Origin: Atherix ibis | Taxonomy: Eukaryota; Arthropoda; Insecta; Diptera; Athericidae | Reading direction: 5' to 3' | Assembly: GCA_958298945.1 (NCBI GenBank) | Contig: OY282610.1 | Location: forward strand, 31,756,167 to 31,820,166 | Length of the DNA stretch: 64,000 nt | Part shown: piece after piece, positions 22,566-34,038 of the stretch | Layout: each line of letters starts with the position of its first letter | How positions within the stretch are numbered: position 1 is the stretch's first letter | Program-made: the position numbers and the translations under genes | The notes under the pieces: model-generated | Told to the model about the DNA's origin: nothing | Database searches by the model: none | The model's input: the letters and a program-made list of their open reading frames with translations, nothing else

Positions 22566-24235
22566 AAATTCAATTATTTATTAGTATCGCGTGAGGATGG
22601 CACATAATTCGCCAAATAATATTGACCTTATGGTGTATAGAAATGGGTAATTTTGGACTTAGGGTAAAGGTAACATTAACACTTTTATGGTGATTTATCC
22701 TCACCCTCCATCTCATAAACAAGTCTTGGGATGTACTGCTTTGTAAAAATTTCGATTTCAGCTACTACTTGAAAATAACGTTTGGCAAAAGTAGAATTTC
22801 AAAACAAGAGCAAGAAAGGAAACTAAAGGAAAAAATTCCAGAGCACTCAAGGAAGCCACTATGACCATTAGGTCATTTGACGTCTTCACATTTTAGACAG
22901 GTTGGCATAGGGGGGGTTGTGTGGGATGGAAAGTGAGATATTTTAAAATTTTGTGGACCCTTATTGAAATGTTTGAGAAGATTCAGAAGAGGATTTATTT
23001 AATGAAATGTTGGATTCAGGAATTTTTTAATGGAAGGAGTTCTATTCAAAAAGAAATTTTTGATTAGATGGCATTCGTTTGGGACAAGAATATCGTCAGT
23101 TGGGTACCACAGGAATAGCTTAAAGGATAAGGTTGATTACTGGAGGGGAAATCATGGGTAAGTGCGATTTAATATATCCGAATTCTAAGAAGTTTTCTAC
23201 ACAGCATTCCAGAATGGCTGCTGATTAGACTGGTTTTGCGCAGTGTTTTAGACAGAAATTTTCCACCGTTGGTCCAGTCTAATTGTCTAAGCGTGGCCAA
23301 TAAATTTTTTTATAACCATTTTTTGTAGGCGCAAGAAGTAGGGGATTTTGTTATGCACAGATCGGTGAAGAGCCTCGCCCACCAATTTATCACCTAACTC
23401 ATTACTTAAGATGACAACATGACCAAAAACCTACCCCAATATGAGTTGTTTAACAAATTGCGACGAACCTCATTGAAAACGGGATAATAATTTGACGATC
23501 TTCAGAAAGAAAGAAGCTATGTTGTTACTGACTAGGATATTCATTGCTTTCTCTACTGCCATTCTAATTGTCCACATCTCCCAATGGAAAGGATAGCATT
23601 TAAATAGAATACTGTATAGGTCACGGTCCAAATATCCTAATTATATTAGTAACAATTGAATAGATTATATAAATTCCTTTTTAACAGTAAATAGTATTTT
23701 AATAAAACATTCAAAAATTAGTTTTTTTTTAAGTATTTAATTTATATATACTCGTATTAAATGAATTCTTAATTGAAGTTTTTTATTTTTAATTCCATAA
23801 GTACTCGTTTATGAATTGCAATTATGTATATAGAAAAAATATGAATATAATTCTTTTTAAGAGCAAGTTAAATATTTTATATTATTAATTTTAGGGTACA
23901 ATAAAAAAAAAGGACGCATGAAAATTCCAAATAATTACTCTATATTAAAGTTAAATAGAGTACATGCAAATGGCATTTATATTATTTTATTGAATTAAGA
24001 GTTATTTATTTTCGATTAAGCAACATTTCATTCGTAAATATTTGAATAGTTTTAAATTAATCAAAGCTCTTATAAGTATTTGCTCATTTATTGAAGGCGT
24101 GATAAGTTTTTTTAATGCCACATTATGTCATCAATTAATACTCATTTATGGAGCTTTTCACACGAACTTTATTAATATTAATTTTTTTTATATTTTTTAT
24201 GGTAACTTTTGACAGTTAATATAAAAAATGCCGAA
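22566..24235. other. A/T-rich DNA with one weak mariner-like reading
   Basis: Mostly unrecognised. At 23010-23115 the plus strand reads CWIQEFFNGRSSIQKE and then VSWVPQE, reminiscent of a mariner HTH (WFqrFrnGRts) and the WVPHEL motif, but the spacing is about 30 codons too short and nothing else agrees. A 10-bp inverted repeat (ATTAGACTGG/CCAGTCTAAT) lies at about 23224-23282. From 23640 on it is low-complexity A/T. Confidence 0.35.
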
Positions 24236-25520
24236 AACTGCAAAAAATGTAATTTCTTAAGAAATCCCAAATATTGAAAACTGAACTTTTATCAATCAAC
24301 GATTTTTTTTTTGTCAAAACGATACAGAAACATTCAAAATGCGTAAATTGCTAAAAATTGCATCAATTTTGACAGAAAATTGCGGAAAATACGATTTTTT
24401 GAAAAATTCAGTAAAATTGAAAATTTCCTTTGGAGGACCTTTGGAAGATTTGTAATATTTCTAGAAAATTTAACTTTTGTCAATCCACGATTTTTTTGGT
24501 CCAAACCATAGAGAAACATTCAAAATGCGTAAATTGTTGAACACTGGATCAATTTTGGCCGAAATTTGCGGAAAATCTGATTTTTTGAAAAATGCAGTAA
24601 AATTGAAAATTTTCCTTTGGGGGACCCTTGGAAGATTTGTAATTTTTCTCGAAAATTTAACTTTTGTCAATCCACGATTTTTTTGGTTTATACCATAGAG
24701 AAACATTCAAAATGCGTAAATTATTGAAAACTGCATCAATTTTGGCTGAAATTTGCGGAAAATACGATTTTTTGAAAAATTCAGTAAAATTGAAAATTTC
24801 CTTTGGAGGACCTTTGGAAGATTTGTAATATTTCTAGAAAATTTAACTTTTGTCAATTTACGATTTTTTTGGTCCAAACCATAGAGAAACATTCAAAATG
24901 CGTAAATTGTTGAACACTGGATCAATTTTGGCCGAAATTTGCGGAAAATCTGATTTTTTGAAAAATGCAGTAAAATTGAAAATTTTCCTTTGGGGGACCC
25001 TTGGAAGATTTGTAATTTTTCTCGAAAATTTAACTTTTGTCAATCCACGATTTTTTTGGTTTATACCATAGAGAAACATTCAAAATGCGTAAATTATTGA
25101 AAACTGCATCAATTTTGGCTGAAATTTGCGGAAAATACGATTTTTTGAAAAATTCAGTAAAATTGAAAATTTCCTTTGGAGGACCTTTGGAAGATTTGTA
25201 ATATTTCTAGAAAATTTAACTTTTGTCAATCCACGATTTTTTTGGTCCAAACCATAGAGAAACATTCAAAATGCGTAAATTGGTAAAAATTGCATCAATT
25301 TTGACAGAAAATTGCGGAAAATACAATTTCTTGAAAAATGCAGTAAAATTGAAAATTTTCCTTTGGGCGACTCTTGGAAGATTTGTAATTTTTCTCGAAA
25401 ATTTAACTTTTGTCAATCCACGATTTTTTTGGTCCAAACCATATAGAAACATTCAAAATGCGTAAATTCCCTGAAAACTGCAGTCGATTTGGATAGGAAT
25501 TTGCGGTAAATACGATTTCC
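24236..25520. repeat. Satellite-like tandem array, dimeric ~373-bp higher-order unit (monomers ~186-187 bp)
   Basis: The landmark ATTCAAAATGCGTAAATT recurs near 24330, 24517, 24703, 24890, 25076, 25263 and 25449, i.e. every 186 or 187 bp. Two monomer types alternate: one with TTTCCTTTGGAGGACCTTTGG, the other with TTTTCCTTTGGGGGACCCTTGG (written shortened). Monomers 2 and 4, and 3 and 5, are almost identical, so the recent unit is a 373-bp dimer. Outer monomers (before 24333, and from 25266) are more divergent, and partial monomers lie at both ends. Open frames of 61-80 codons in both strands are a by-product of the period. The array ends directly at a jockey-like LINE fragment. Confidence 0.92.
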
Positions 25521-25735
25521 TAATGCCAATATCGTTCCACCAAACGCCAAAGAGCGCTACCTGGGACTAGGCGTAGACAAACGATTTACTTGGAATCCTC
25601 ACAGGAAATCAAAAAGACTTGAATATAACAGGCGTTATCGAATAGTTGGTAGACTACTGGACAAGCGATCGAAACTGATATTACAGAACAAAATTTTAAT
25701 TTATAACACGATTTTAAACCGATCTGAAAAAGATT
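25521..25735 (+). mobile_element. Jockey-like LINE fragment (thumb region)
   Basis: Plus strand: NAKERYLGLGVDKRFTWNPH, then KRLEYNRRYRIVGRLLDKRS and KLILQNKILIYNTILNRSEK. This is the conserved post-RT segment of jockey LINEs (YLGLhLDrrLTWkpHi.kKR...LYKaILKPIWtYG). The copy at 61641-61800 has the same segment (MKSKRLQLSRRYRLLF, NELLIYNTILKPI). It is truncated on both sides: it begins at the satellite junction and ends before the WTYG motif. Confidence 0.75.
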
Positions 25736-28700
25736 AATTGAACTCAGGGGTTCTACTAAGTATTCGAATTCCTTTCTTATTCAATCCCTTCAATCCAAAA
25801 TCTTCCAAAAAATCGTTGATACACTATATATATTCGTAACAAAGTTATTCACCGTGACCTATGTTAAATGTTACCTTTGCTCTTAATTTATGTTTTTCTC
25901 ATTATAAAAATTATCATTCCCGATTATCCTACTGATAAAATATTCTTATTACACTAATTAGCGATTAAAGAGAAATCTTGAAACATTAAATAACCTGCTA
26001 GGTTTACTTTCACATGTTTGGTTCTTGTCATTGTAGTGTTACGAGTATTATCATAATATCTGCTTGTTACTATGTTTATGTAGTCTATTAATTAAAATAT
26101 CTAAAAATTTTAATTTTCGTACAATTTACCCTATCACACCAAATATTAGTAATTTTTGCTCATGTCTAATTTAATAGTGACAACTAATAATATCCTTACA
26201 ATAAGCAACTATGTATATCTAAAAATAACAACGAAAATATGAATGAAAGATCCTTTTGTAAAATGATGAATGATTTTAATATCCTGTTAAGAAATATATT
26301 TGATCATTTAAATATATTTTTTTGAATTTCTTTAAACACCAACTAAATAAATGTGTTAATATAGATTTATATGAATGTATTTTTATATAAGTAGATAGAC
26401 AATTAGTGATAATTATTCTATAATTATGGGTGGTAGACTATAATTAAAGTTAAATTAATTGAGTTTTGTTAAACAAAGTTGAATGAGATAATGAACTAAA
26501 GGCGAAGGTATACTAAAGATTAATGAAGAATTGCTTTCGTAATAAATGACAATTCTAGCAATCGTACTTATCCGATTAAAATGAATTTATGGAAAAGTCT
26601 TTTATAAACTTTTTTTTATTTTTTTTAATTTATAAACTTTTAACTATACAAAACTTTTGACTAAAGATTTAACATATTTTTCTATTTAATTAAATATTTT
26701 TATTATGTTTGTTTTTTTGGTTGATTTTATAAGTTTTGATTATCATTCGAAAAGTAGCAAAAACTTATAATTATATTAATTTGATAATTGCCATACTATA
26801 ATTATTATAGCTTTTATACCATAGTAAAATATGTTTTATTTTCACCTTCATTTATAATTAGATATTATTTGTTATAAAAAGAAAAAAAATTAAATTTAGA
26901 TGGTATTAAAATGAAACAAATAAAATTCACTCACATAGAAAAGTGAGCTTTTCATGAGAGTAATTTGACATTCTATAAAATGTACAAAGAATAGCAACTA
27001 AAAACTTTAACCATAAAATCGAGTGTGAACTTTTTTAATACGAACAAGGATATGAATGGAATTGCAAAATATACAATATAATCGTACAAGAACAATAACA
27101 TTAAATTGTTAACTAAAGAGGAAAACTTTGTTACATTTTTTATTTTTATTTAACTTTTTTTTTTTTTTTGTTGGTTAGCGTATATCCTGTTTGACTGTAA
27201 GGATAGATTATACGTACTTGTAAATAAATCTAGATTGATGAAACATGACATAAACATGGAGGGCTCTTATTTATTTTTATTTTTTTTTTTGCTTATATGA
27301 AATAAAATTGTTCATGTTTATGCACTCATGAATATATTTTGGTAATGTATATTTTTTTTTGTTCTCAAAGCTTTTTTTTTTTTATATATATATATTTGTT
27401 TGCATATTTTTCTTCTAGTAAAACTTTAAGTTATAATAGAAAAAAATTTGAAAATATAAATGAAGCTAAAAAAGAAGAAAAAAATTCAGAAATAAAAATA
27501 AAATTGGGAATAGAAAAAAAAAATAAATGAGCCAAAGGAAAAATTTGGGTTTCCTTAAATAAAAATGAAAATTTATTAGAGAAACGAAAATGCTTCTATG
27601 CAAAGCTTCTTTTTTTTTTACCAAATCTATAAGAAGATATGTACATAGATACATATCTGCGTTAGACGATCGCATTTGGATACGATACGTTTGAGGTTAG
27701 GTTTTCAATGAGAGCGCATTCCTTTTGACTTTCACTTTATTGCCAATTGAGGTTATGACTTATATTCTATTGGTGCTTTTATTACCGAATATTTTGTCGG
27801 TTTATTTTAGCATCTTTTTCTTTTAGTAATTTTTTTTTTTTTTTGTTTCTCTTCTATTCGATCGTCAGTCATCCATCCCTTTCATATATAACTTTCCAAA
27901 TTTTCATATTTCTATGAAATACCTCCATAATGCGTACACAGACAGATTTATTTATTTGTATTTTCGTATAGTGCACGGTAAAATTTAATGTAAAATTTAC
28001 ATCATCTTTCATAAGATATATTATCCTTCGGCAAATGTGCATATATCCTTCAAATGTAAAAACATTAATATATGCATATATGTATGTTAATATGTTTATA
28101 TGAATATTCGACAATTTTTTTCTTCTTCCTATTTTAGATTATTCGGTTATTCATCTTGTTCTCGACATATCTTCCAGGATGCAAAAGAAAACTAAAAAAA
28201 GCAATTTTCTTACAAAAATCATACAGAATATTTCAGATTTTATTGTATTTCCTTATATTTTTCCAGATCGTAAATATACTCGTATGTACTTTGTGTAAAA
28301 GATAAAAGTTTTCCTAAATATTTATTTTTGGTGATATCGTTTTTTTTCCTTTATTTTTTTTTCAGCAGTAAGGCTTGTTGTTATCAAATTCTCTGCTTCA
28401 TGATATATTCACACGATTATGAAGATTATGAGAAATGTTTATGTCCTTTTTGGCATATAAACAAAAAATAATGTATACTAACTGTAGAATTTTTTTTTAC
28501 TTTTCCTCATTTAACAAGGATTTCACATTTATTTCAACGATAAAGCATTATATCTCAGCAACCTTCGAAAAAATGTACATTTATTTAACAGAATATTCCT
28601 CCTTTGCAGTTTGTGGACTTTTTATATTTTTATATTTTTTTTTTTTAAAGTCTAAGATTTTAACATATACAAAAAAGATAATCTTACAATACCTGCATCT

Positions 28701-29035
28701 ATACATTTACAATAAGTAAGCAATTATCCATTTATGAAAATAGTTTATGGAAATTCAATTAAACATCCTTTAAAATATTATTATTATTATTTTAATCATT
28801 TATTTTCTTTACTTTTCTTATTAAATATTATTTATAAGATAATACTAATATTTTATAGTAAAGGATCTCATTTACAAGGTTAGTATAGATGCTTAATTTC
28901 ACCTGAATTTATTTTAGATTAACAAAAACTAGCCTTTTAATAGATATGTGTAGTTAATAGAATTTCTCAATTAGAAAGCTTAAGAAATTAGGAGCTTTTC
29001 TATAATACTTCTTGATTTGTTCGGGTCCTTTTTAA
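25736..29035. other. Long A/T-rich stretch, nothing recognised
   Basis: Homopolymer T and A tracts and short (TA)n runs, for example near 27370-27395. The open frames present (27339-27530, 27466-27675, 27869-28114, 28435-28719) are Phe/Ile/Tyr/Lys-rich or overlap on opposite strands, with no motif. No transposon termini or tandem unit were found. Confidence 0.5.
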
Positions 29036-29039
29036 TAAA

Positions 29040-29440
29040 TGAGCATTTAGGCTAAATCTTTCGTCTCTTAAGGTAGCCATCTCGGTCACATACTTTTTAT
29101 TCTTGGCATTGATAACATTGGCGAGTTAATTAAGCCAACTAAAAATACTATCTATGCAAATGATATATAATTTTTTTCTAAGATTGCAAATATAAATCAT
29201 ATAAACTTCATTCAAGAGCAGTTAAATAAATTTTAAGTTTGGTTCATTTCGAATGGCCTAGTATTAAACTTAGACTATGTGAATTTGTGACATTTTCTAT
29301 AGGTTGCACAATCTACGAGTATTACTTACTTGAGAAGCAAACTAGGTAAGAAACTTGATTTTTTCTTCTATGTGAAACTAAATTATTAGTGCAGTTTTAG
29401 GTTTTGTAAACTGATGGTCGAGGGAACTCCCAAGTATGAA
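29040..29440 (+). mobile_element. CR1/jockey-type LINE reverse transcriptase relic
   Basis: Plus-strand reading: SHLGHILFILGIDNIGELIK (29080-29140; family GSHLGPILFllFINDi), then IYANDI near 29152, the RT catalytic YADD box with the first Asp changed to Asn, then NFIQEQLNKF.VWFISNGLVL (about 29208-29270; family LQ.DLd.f..WC..NgLfLN), L.YVNL.HF (family KsKfMtF) and GKKLDFFFYVKLN (about 29350-29385). Stops break the frame. The sequence ends about 40 bp before the 9-bp minisatellite. Confidence 0.7.
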
Positions 29441-29482
29441 TACCTTCGTACACTTAAATTGCTCATTTGTTGACCAATTTTA

Positions 29483-29947
29483 TATTGCAGCTATTGCAGT
29501 TATTGGATTTATTGCAGTTATTGCAGTTATTGTAGTTATTGCGGTTATTGCAGTTATTGCAGTTATTGTAGTTATTACAGTTATTGCAGTTATTACAGTT
29601 ATTGCAGTTATTGCAGTTATTGTAGTTATTGCAGTTATTGCAGTTATTGCAGTTATTGCAGTTATTATGGTTATTACAGTTATTACAGTTATTACAGTTA
29701 TTGCAGTTATTGCGGTTATTGCAGTTATTGCAGTTATTACGGTTATTGCAGTTATTGCAGTTATTGTAGTTATTGCAGTTATTACAGTTATTGTAGTTAT
29801 TGCATTTATTGCAGTTATTGCAGTTATTGCATTTATTGCAGTTATTGTAGTTATTGCAGTTATTGTATTTATTGAAGTTATTGCAGTTATTGTAGTTATT
29901 GCAGTTATTGCAGTCATTTTAATTATTCCAGTGATTGTAGTTATTAT
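29483..29947. repeat. 9-bp minisatellite, unit ATTGCAGTT
   Basis: About 50 units of ATTGCAGTT with single-base variants (GTA, ACA, GCG at the GCA position). Because 9 is a multiple of 3 and most phases lack stops, open frames run through both strands (Ile-Ala-Val repeats on plus, Thr-Ala-Ile on minus). These are artefacts of the repeat, not evidence of a gene. Variant units are interspersed, so it has not been recently homogenised. Confidence 0.95.
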
Positions 29948-30420
29948 CTAAGTGTGCCTATAACTTTCACTGTACACAGATCGGCTCAATTTGCTCAGAA
30001 TACAAAAGACAGAAAGTTGCTTATTTAGTATTCATTTATCAACTTTTTAACTTAAAAAATCGCTCAAACAGTATTATCATCTCTTACACATCACCTCTTC
30101 TATGACTATTTATGGATTGCACGAATCAATTAAACGCATGTGAATTCCTGTTGATGCCTGTAGGAAATTCGACCTTACTACTTCTAAGGACTTATAAAAA
30201 GGATGCCAATTTTTTCTTGACTTGTAAGTTTTACTATTATTAAAGGACGTCAATTTTTTCTTGACTTGTAAATCTTTTTTTAGTTTTATTTCCTCTCGTT
30301 TCAGAGTCACATCTTTTGATCGGTGAATTTTTGCCAACGTTTATTAATAAGTGCGTGCTTCAAGTGGAAGCTTAACTCTTACTAAAAAATAACAATATTC
30401 AAATAGCTTTCATGACTTCG
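29948..30420. other. Unrecognised A/T-rich spacer with a short internal repeat
   Basis: A stretch around GCCAATTTTTTCTTGACTTG (30205-30230) is repeated about 43 bp later (GTCAATTTTTTCTTGACTTG near 30248-30272). The repeat explains the 75-codon minus-strand open frame here. No homology recognised. Confidence 0.45.
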
Positions 30421-30990
30421 ATTGCAGAGAGTGATCCGAGAGGTCTAATTTTGGATCTCTTCCGCATATCATCGATAGCTTGAACGATGATGTTCTCCAA
30501 CTCTGAAAGTACTATCGGTTTATTACCATATACCAGGAGTGGGCAAATGCGTTTTTTTTATGTTTTTAATACTATATATGAAAAACTGATACACTAATCC
30601 ATGTCCACCACTGCCAGAGACCATTGATTTAAAAAAGTTTTATAGGAAAAAGTCTAAAGGCATTAAATCGCACATTCTTGGCGGACAGCTGACATCAGTG
30701 AAGACTTCATCTGCAATACATCCCTTGTATCAACTGCTGTGTGGCAAGTCATATCGTCCTGTTGGATATTGATCCAATTAAGGCCAAGAAAAAATCTGTG
30801 ATCATTCCTCGACACCTTTCCTCATTGAAAGTTACCATTATCCACCCCGACCGAAACCCAAACCAGTATGTTTTTCTGGTTACAAAGTAAGCTCCTGCAC
30901 TTGTTGTGGTTACTTTTAATCCCACATCCAACCACTTCATTTGTTTACGTAGCCACCTAATCGCTTTCAACTTCTTCATGATTAAATTAT
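30421..30990 (-). mobile_element. DD41D (rosa-type) mariner relic 1
   Basis: On the minus strand: WLRKQMK (near 30950; family GYVNKQN), a degraded beta-strand region, VTFNEERCRGMITDFFL (about 30835-30785; family VTVNSERYRaMItDFFlP), IQQDDMTCHT near 30762-30733 with the second catalytic Asp (family WFQQDGATCHT), PRMCDLMPLDFFL (about 30690-30655) with the third Asp (family PPRSCDLTPLDFFLWG), then GNKPIVLSELENIIVQAIDD near 30530-30470. The HTH half was not found. The wording is that of the DD41D mariners first described from Ceratitis rosa. Stops throughout. Confidence 0.75.
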
Positions 30991-32575
30991 GACTACAGTA
31001 AAATACAATCGTATAAGAATAATGGCGCTGTCACATGAAAAATCAAAGAAATAGACTGTCAAAGATTAAGCGTTTCTATTGAAAAGCATCTTTTTATATA
31101 GACCATCTTTGCAATCGAATAATACCGAATTAGTTTTAAACATTGATTAGTACCGACTGAGATTTGATTTGGTATTATGGTTGTCGAGTCACTGCTATAA
31201 AATAACCGAGTTTCATATTAAAAAACAAATGTCATTTTAAACAAAATTAATTATTAATAGTTATGTTTGAGATTTTAAGTAATTTTTTTAATTTAAGTAA
31301 ATTTTTGTTGTTGATTTTTTTAATACATTTTAAAGAAAGTTTATTTGTATTTTTTTATAATTATTTTATTAAAAAAGTGTATATACTTTAATAAGCAGGA
31401 CTTTTTCATTTAGCTGAAAAGCTTACTATATGCAACACATATTTTATGAATCAATGACAGTAATATTTTTGGTTTTTTTTTCAATTTTCAAACTGAATAA
31501 AATATTGAAAATTTGAAAGTGATATTCAGTTAAATTGTCTCGAAGAAGGTGACATAGTATATGGAAATATTATAAAAATACCCTCGAATATGAACATTTT
31601 GTAGATGACTGACGTATCCTGTCTTGTGTCTTGAATGAAAATGCAAGGCTGACATGGAATAAATTTAGCTATAACAAAACATATTCTCAACATGTAGATT
31701 GACAGGCAGATGTACATATGTAACACGATGTCCTTAGAAGAAAATTTTCCTTTTAACTCAAAACCAATTCACATATTTTATGACCTATTGATTATTGTTT
31801 TATTACGAAAAATTTCCTTTCCGTTCGTTCTACTATAAATTTTCATACTAAGTTACATGTTTCATCCCGTCAATATCGATGTGTAGATATTTTCATGTAC
31901 CATATGTGAAATAGTATCAAGAAAATCAGTTGGGTTTCAATATAATGATTCGCATAAATCTCTTACGATGGGTTTCTCGTCAATTCGATGAAAGTTTTCA
32001 TTGGATTTTTATTACGGCAATACGAGAAATCCATATTATCTCAAGTGACCTTAGCATTTCACCAAAGCAACATGTTTATAGTAAATAATTGAATGTTAAG
32101 TGCATGCAATCTAGTTAGAGTCAATTCATAACAAATATACTAAAACTATAAATAATTCCATAGATATAAATGTATGTATAAATATGAGCAGATACGATCA
32201 GAGTTAAAAAGGATAACCAAAATATCTGCAAACATTTGATGTTGTTTTATTATTATTATACGAGAAAATAAAGTAAATATTTTTGGCATTTTTATTATAG
32301 TGTAAATTGGATTAAAAATGATTTTATTATTAGTGTTCAGAATCTTTTCATTCAGATAATATTAATGAAATAAAATGGGCTATAAATTTTTATTTAACTA
32401 AGTAACTTAAAGAAGCCTTGCTTCCTATCGTTTTTTTTCACCTTCAACATAATATTGAATTTTGTTAAATTATTGATTTTTTATTTAACGAGGATTATAT
32501 GATTAATACTTAGACTTAACAGAAAAAAAATTAATTCCGTCTCTTCTTAGCTAGATACATTTAGATATTTTGTAT
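30991..32575. other. A/T-rich DNA, nothing recognised
   Basis: No domain, tandem unit or terminal repeat seen. The single open frame above 60 codons (31526-31726, minus) has no motif. Confidence 0.5.
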
Positions 32576-34020
32576 CTCATCTAAAAAATACGATCTGTCC
32601 AACCCTTCAAAATAGATGTTTGTTTCATCGTTTGAGCCACTTCTGCTTCCGCTGAGCCATTTTTCCATATTCGGAAATAGTAAATAATCGCTGGGCGCTT
32701 AGTCTTTCGAATAAGGTGGACACGAAAGCAGTTCCCATCCTAACTCATGGAATTTTCCAAAGGCAACGATATAAGCGCATTGTCTGGAAACATAATTTTG
32801 TTTCTTTGCCAAAAAGCAGTCGTTTTGACTTGATTTCATTATTGAACTGGCTTAATAATGCCATTTAATCGTTTTTCTTTTTGCACGATAGTGATTGAAG
32901 ATTATAGCATGTGCGTTCCAGAATATAGTCGCTATAATATTTCTTTGAAAATAGATCCGTTTTTACTTCTTTAGAGCTCGTTCGCTAGCAAAAGTCTATT
33001 ATTTGACTAAATTTTGGTTTCTGCTGTATAATGGTGAATTTATGTTTGATTAACAATTTTGAAACGATGCAAAAATTTCGTTGTATCATATTACGCTTAA
33101 AAATGTCCAAATACTCCATTAAAGTTGTTGTGCACGAACAAGTTTTTGCTCACGTGTAAGCAAACGCGGCAGCCATCTCGCCTATAGCTTTCTCATACCC
33201 AAAACTTTAGGTAATAGGTTGCTTACATATTCTATTGAGATGTTTACCATGTCAGCTATCTCATACTCTTTCACTCAATTATTCGACCACAATAAAAGTC
33301 AGTAAACCACATCTTAATAATTCCATACGATCATGAGCAGTCTCCATAATAATATTCGAACTTGATTTTGGTTTCATATATTATTTTTTTACTCAAGTTC
33401 ACTTATCTTGGCTGTCAAAACTAAACTAATAAACTGATATTTAAAAAATTTGGAATGACATCTTTTTAAAAATACCAAATTATAAAACTTTTGTTTCTGG
33501 TGTATTACGTTGAATTTATGTTTGATCAAAAATTATGATATGATACAAATATTTCTTTGCATTACGCTTAAAAATGTCCAAATACTCCATTAAAGTTGTT
33601 GTGCACGAACAAGTTTTTGCTCACGTGTAAGCAAACGCAGCAGCCATCTCGCCTATAGCTTTCTCATACCCACAACTTTAGATAAGAGGTTGCTTACATA
33701 TTCTATTGAGATGTTTACCATGTCAGCTGCTATGTCATAATATTTCAGTCAATTCAACATCCTGAACACTCAATGTCACTTGGGCTTATTTGACCACAAT
33801 AAAAATCAGTAAACCACATCTTAATCATTTCATACGATCATGACCAGTCTCCATAATACTATTCGAACTTGGTTTTAGTTTCATATATTATTTTTTTACT
33901 GAAAAAATAGTATTTTCTAAACAGATGCAGTTCACTTACTTATACACAAATCTTGGCTGTCAAAACTTAACTAATGAACAGATATTTGTAAAATTTTGCA
34001 TAACATCTTTTTATATATTT
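32576..34020 (-). mobile_element. Old mariner (DD34D) relic with duplicated N-terminal half
   Basis: Minus strand. The C-terminal part at about 32800-32590 reads FPDNALISLPL (second Asp), ELLSCPPYSKD.APSDYLLFP (third Asp kept), EKWLSGSRSGSND and IYFEGLDR. The N-terminal HTH part occurs twice (about 33485-33005 and 34010-33486), each with MRKL.ARWLPRLLT (near 33190 and 33665) and, in the outer copy, ETKTKFE.YYGDWS, KMWFTDFYCGQIS (near 33900-33790; family WFTeFrCGRTS). The family is the one at 2050-2990. It lies immediately left of the young mariner at 34039. Termini and TA not identified. Confidence 0.75.
33005..34010. repeat. Direct tandem duplication of ~0.5 kb within a mariner relic
   Basis: The block starting near 33005 (TTTGGTTTCTGCTGTATAATG) restarts near 33486 (TTTTGTTTCTGGTGTATTACG, shortened). 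Both contain the string AAATGTCCAAATACTCCATT (33103 and 33573) and the same mariner HTH-to-WVPRLL segment. The second copy has about 38 bp near 33757 and about 30 bp near 33910 that the first lacks. The copies differ at many bases, so the duplication is old. Confidence 0.85.
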
Positions 34021-34038
34021 CAAATAATTAAGAAAATA

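Noticed and set aside
22980..23160. Possible mariner relic (WIQEFFNGRSS and VSWVPQE)
   Set aside because: Two short motifs at the wrong spacing and no catalytic motifs; could be chance.
24334..25465. Repeated 61-80 codon open frames on both strands
   Set aside because: By-products of the ~186.5-bp satellite monomer; alternate copies contain stops.
24236..25520. Possible CRISPR array because of regular repeats
   Set aside because: Monomers are contiguous with no unique spacers, far too long, in a eukaryotic A/T-rich context. The same holds for 47705-48910.
29480..29917. 145-codon minus-strand open frame (Thr-Ala-Ile repeats)
   Set aside because: Explained fully by the 9-bp tandem repeat, whose period is a multiple of three.
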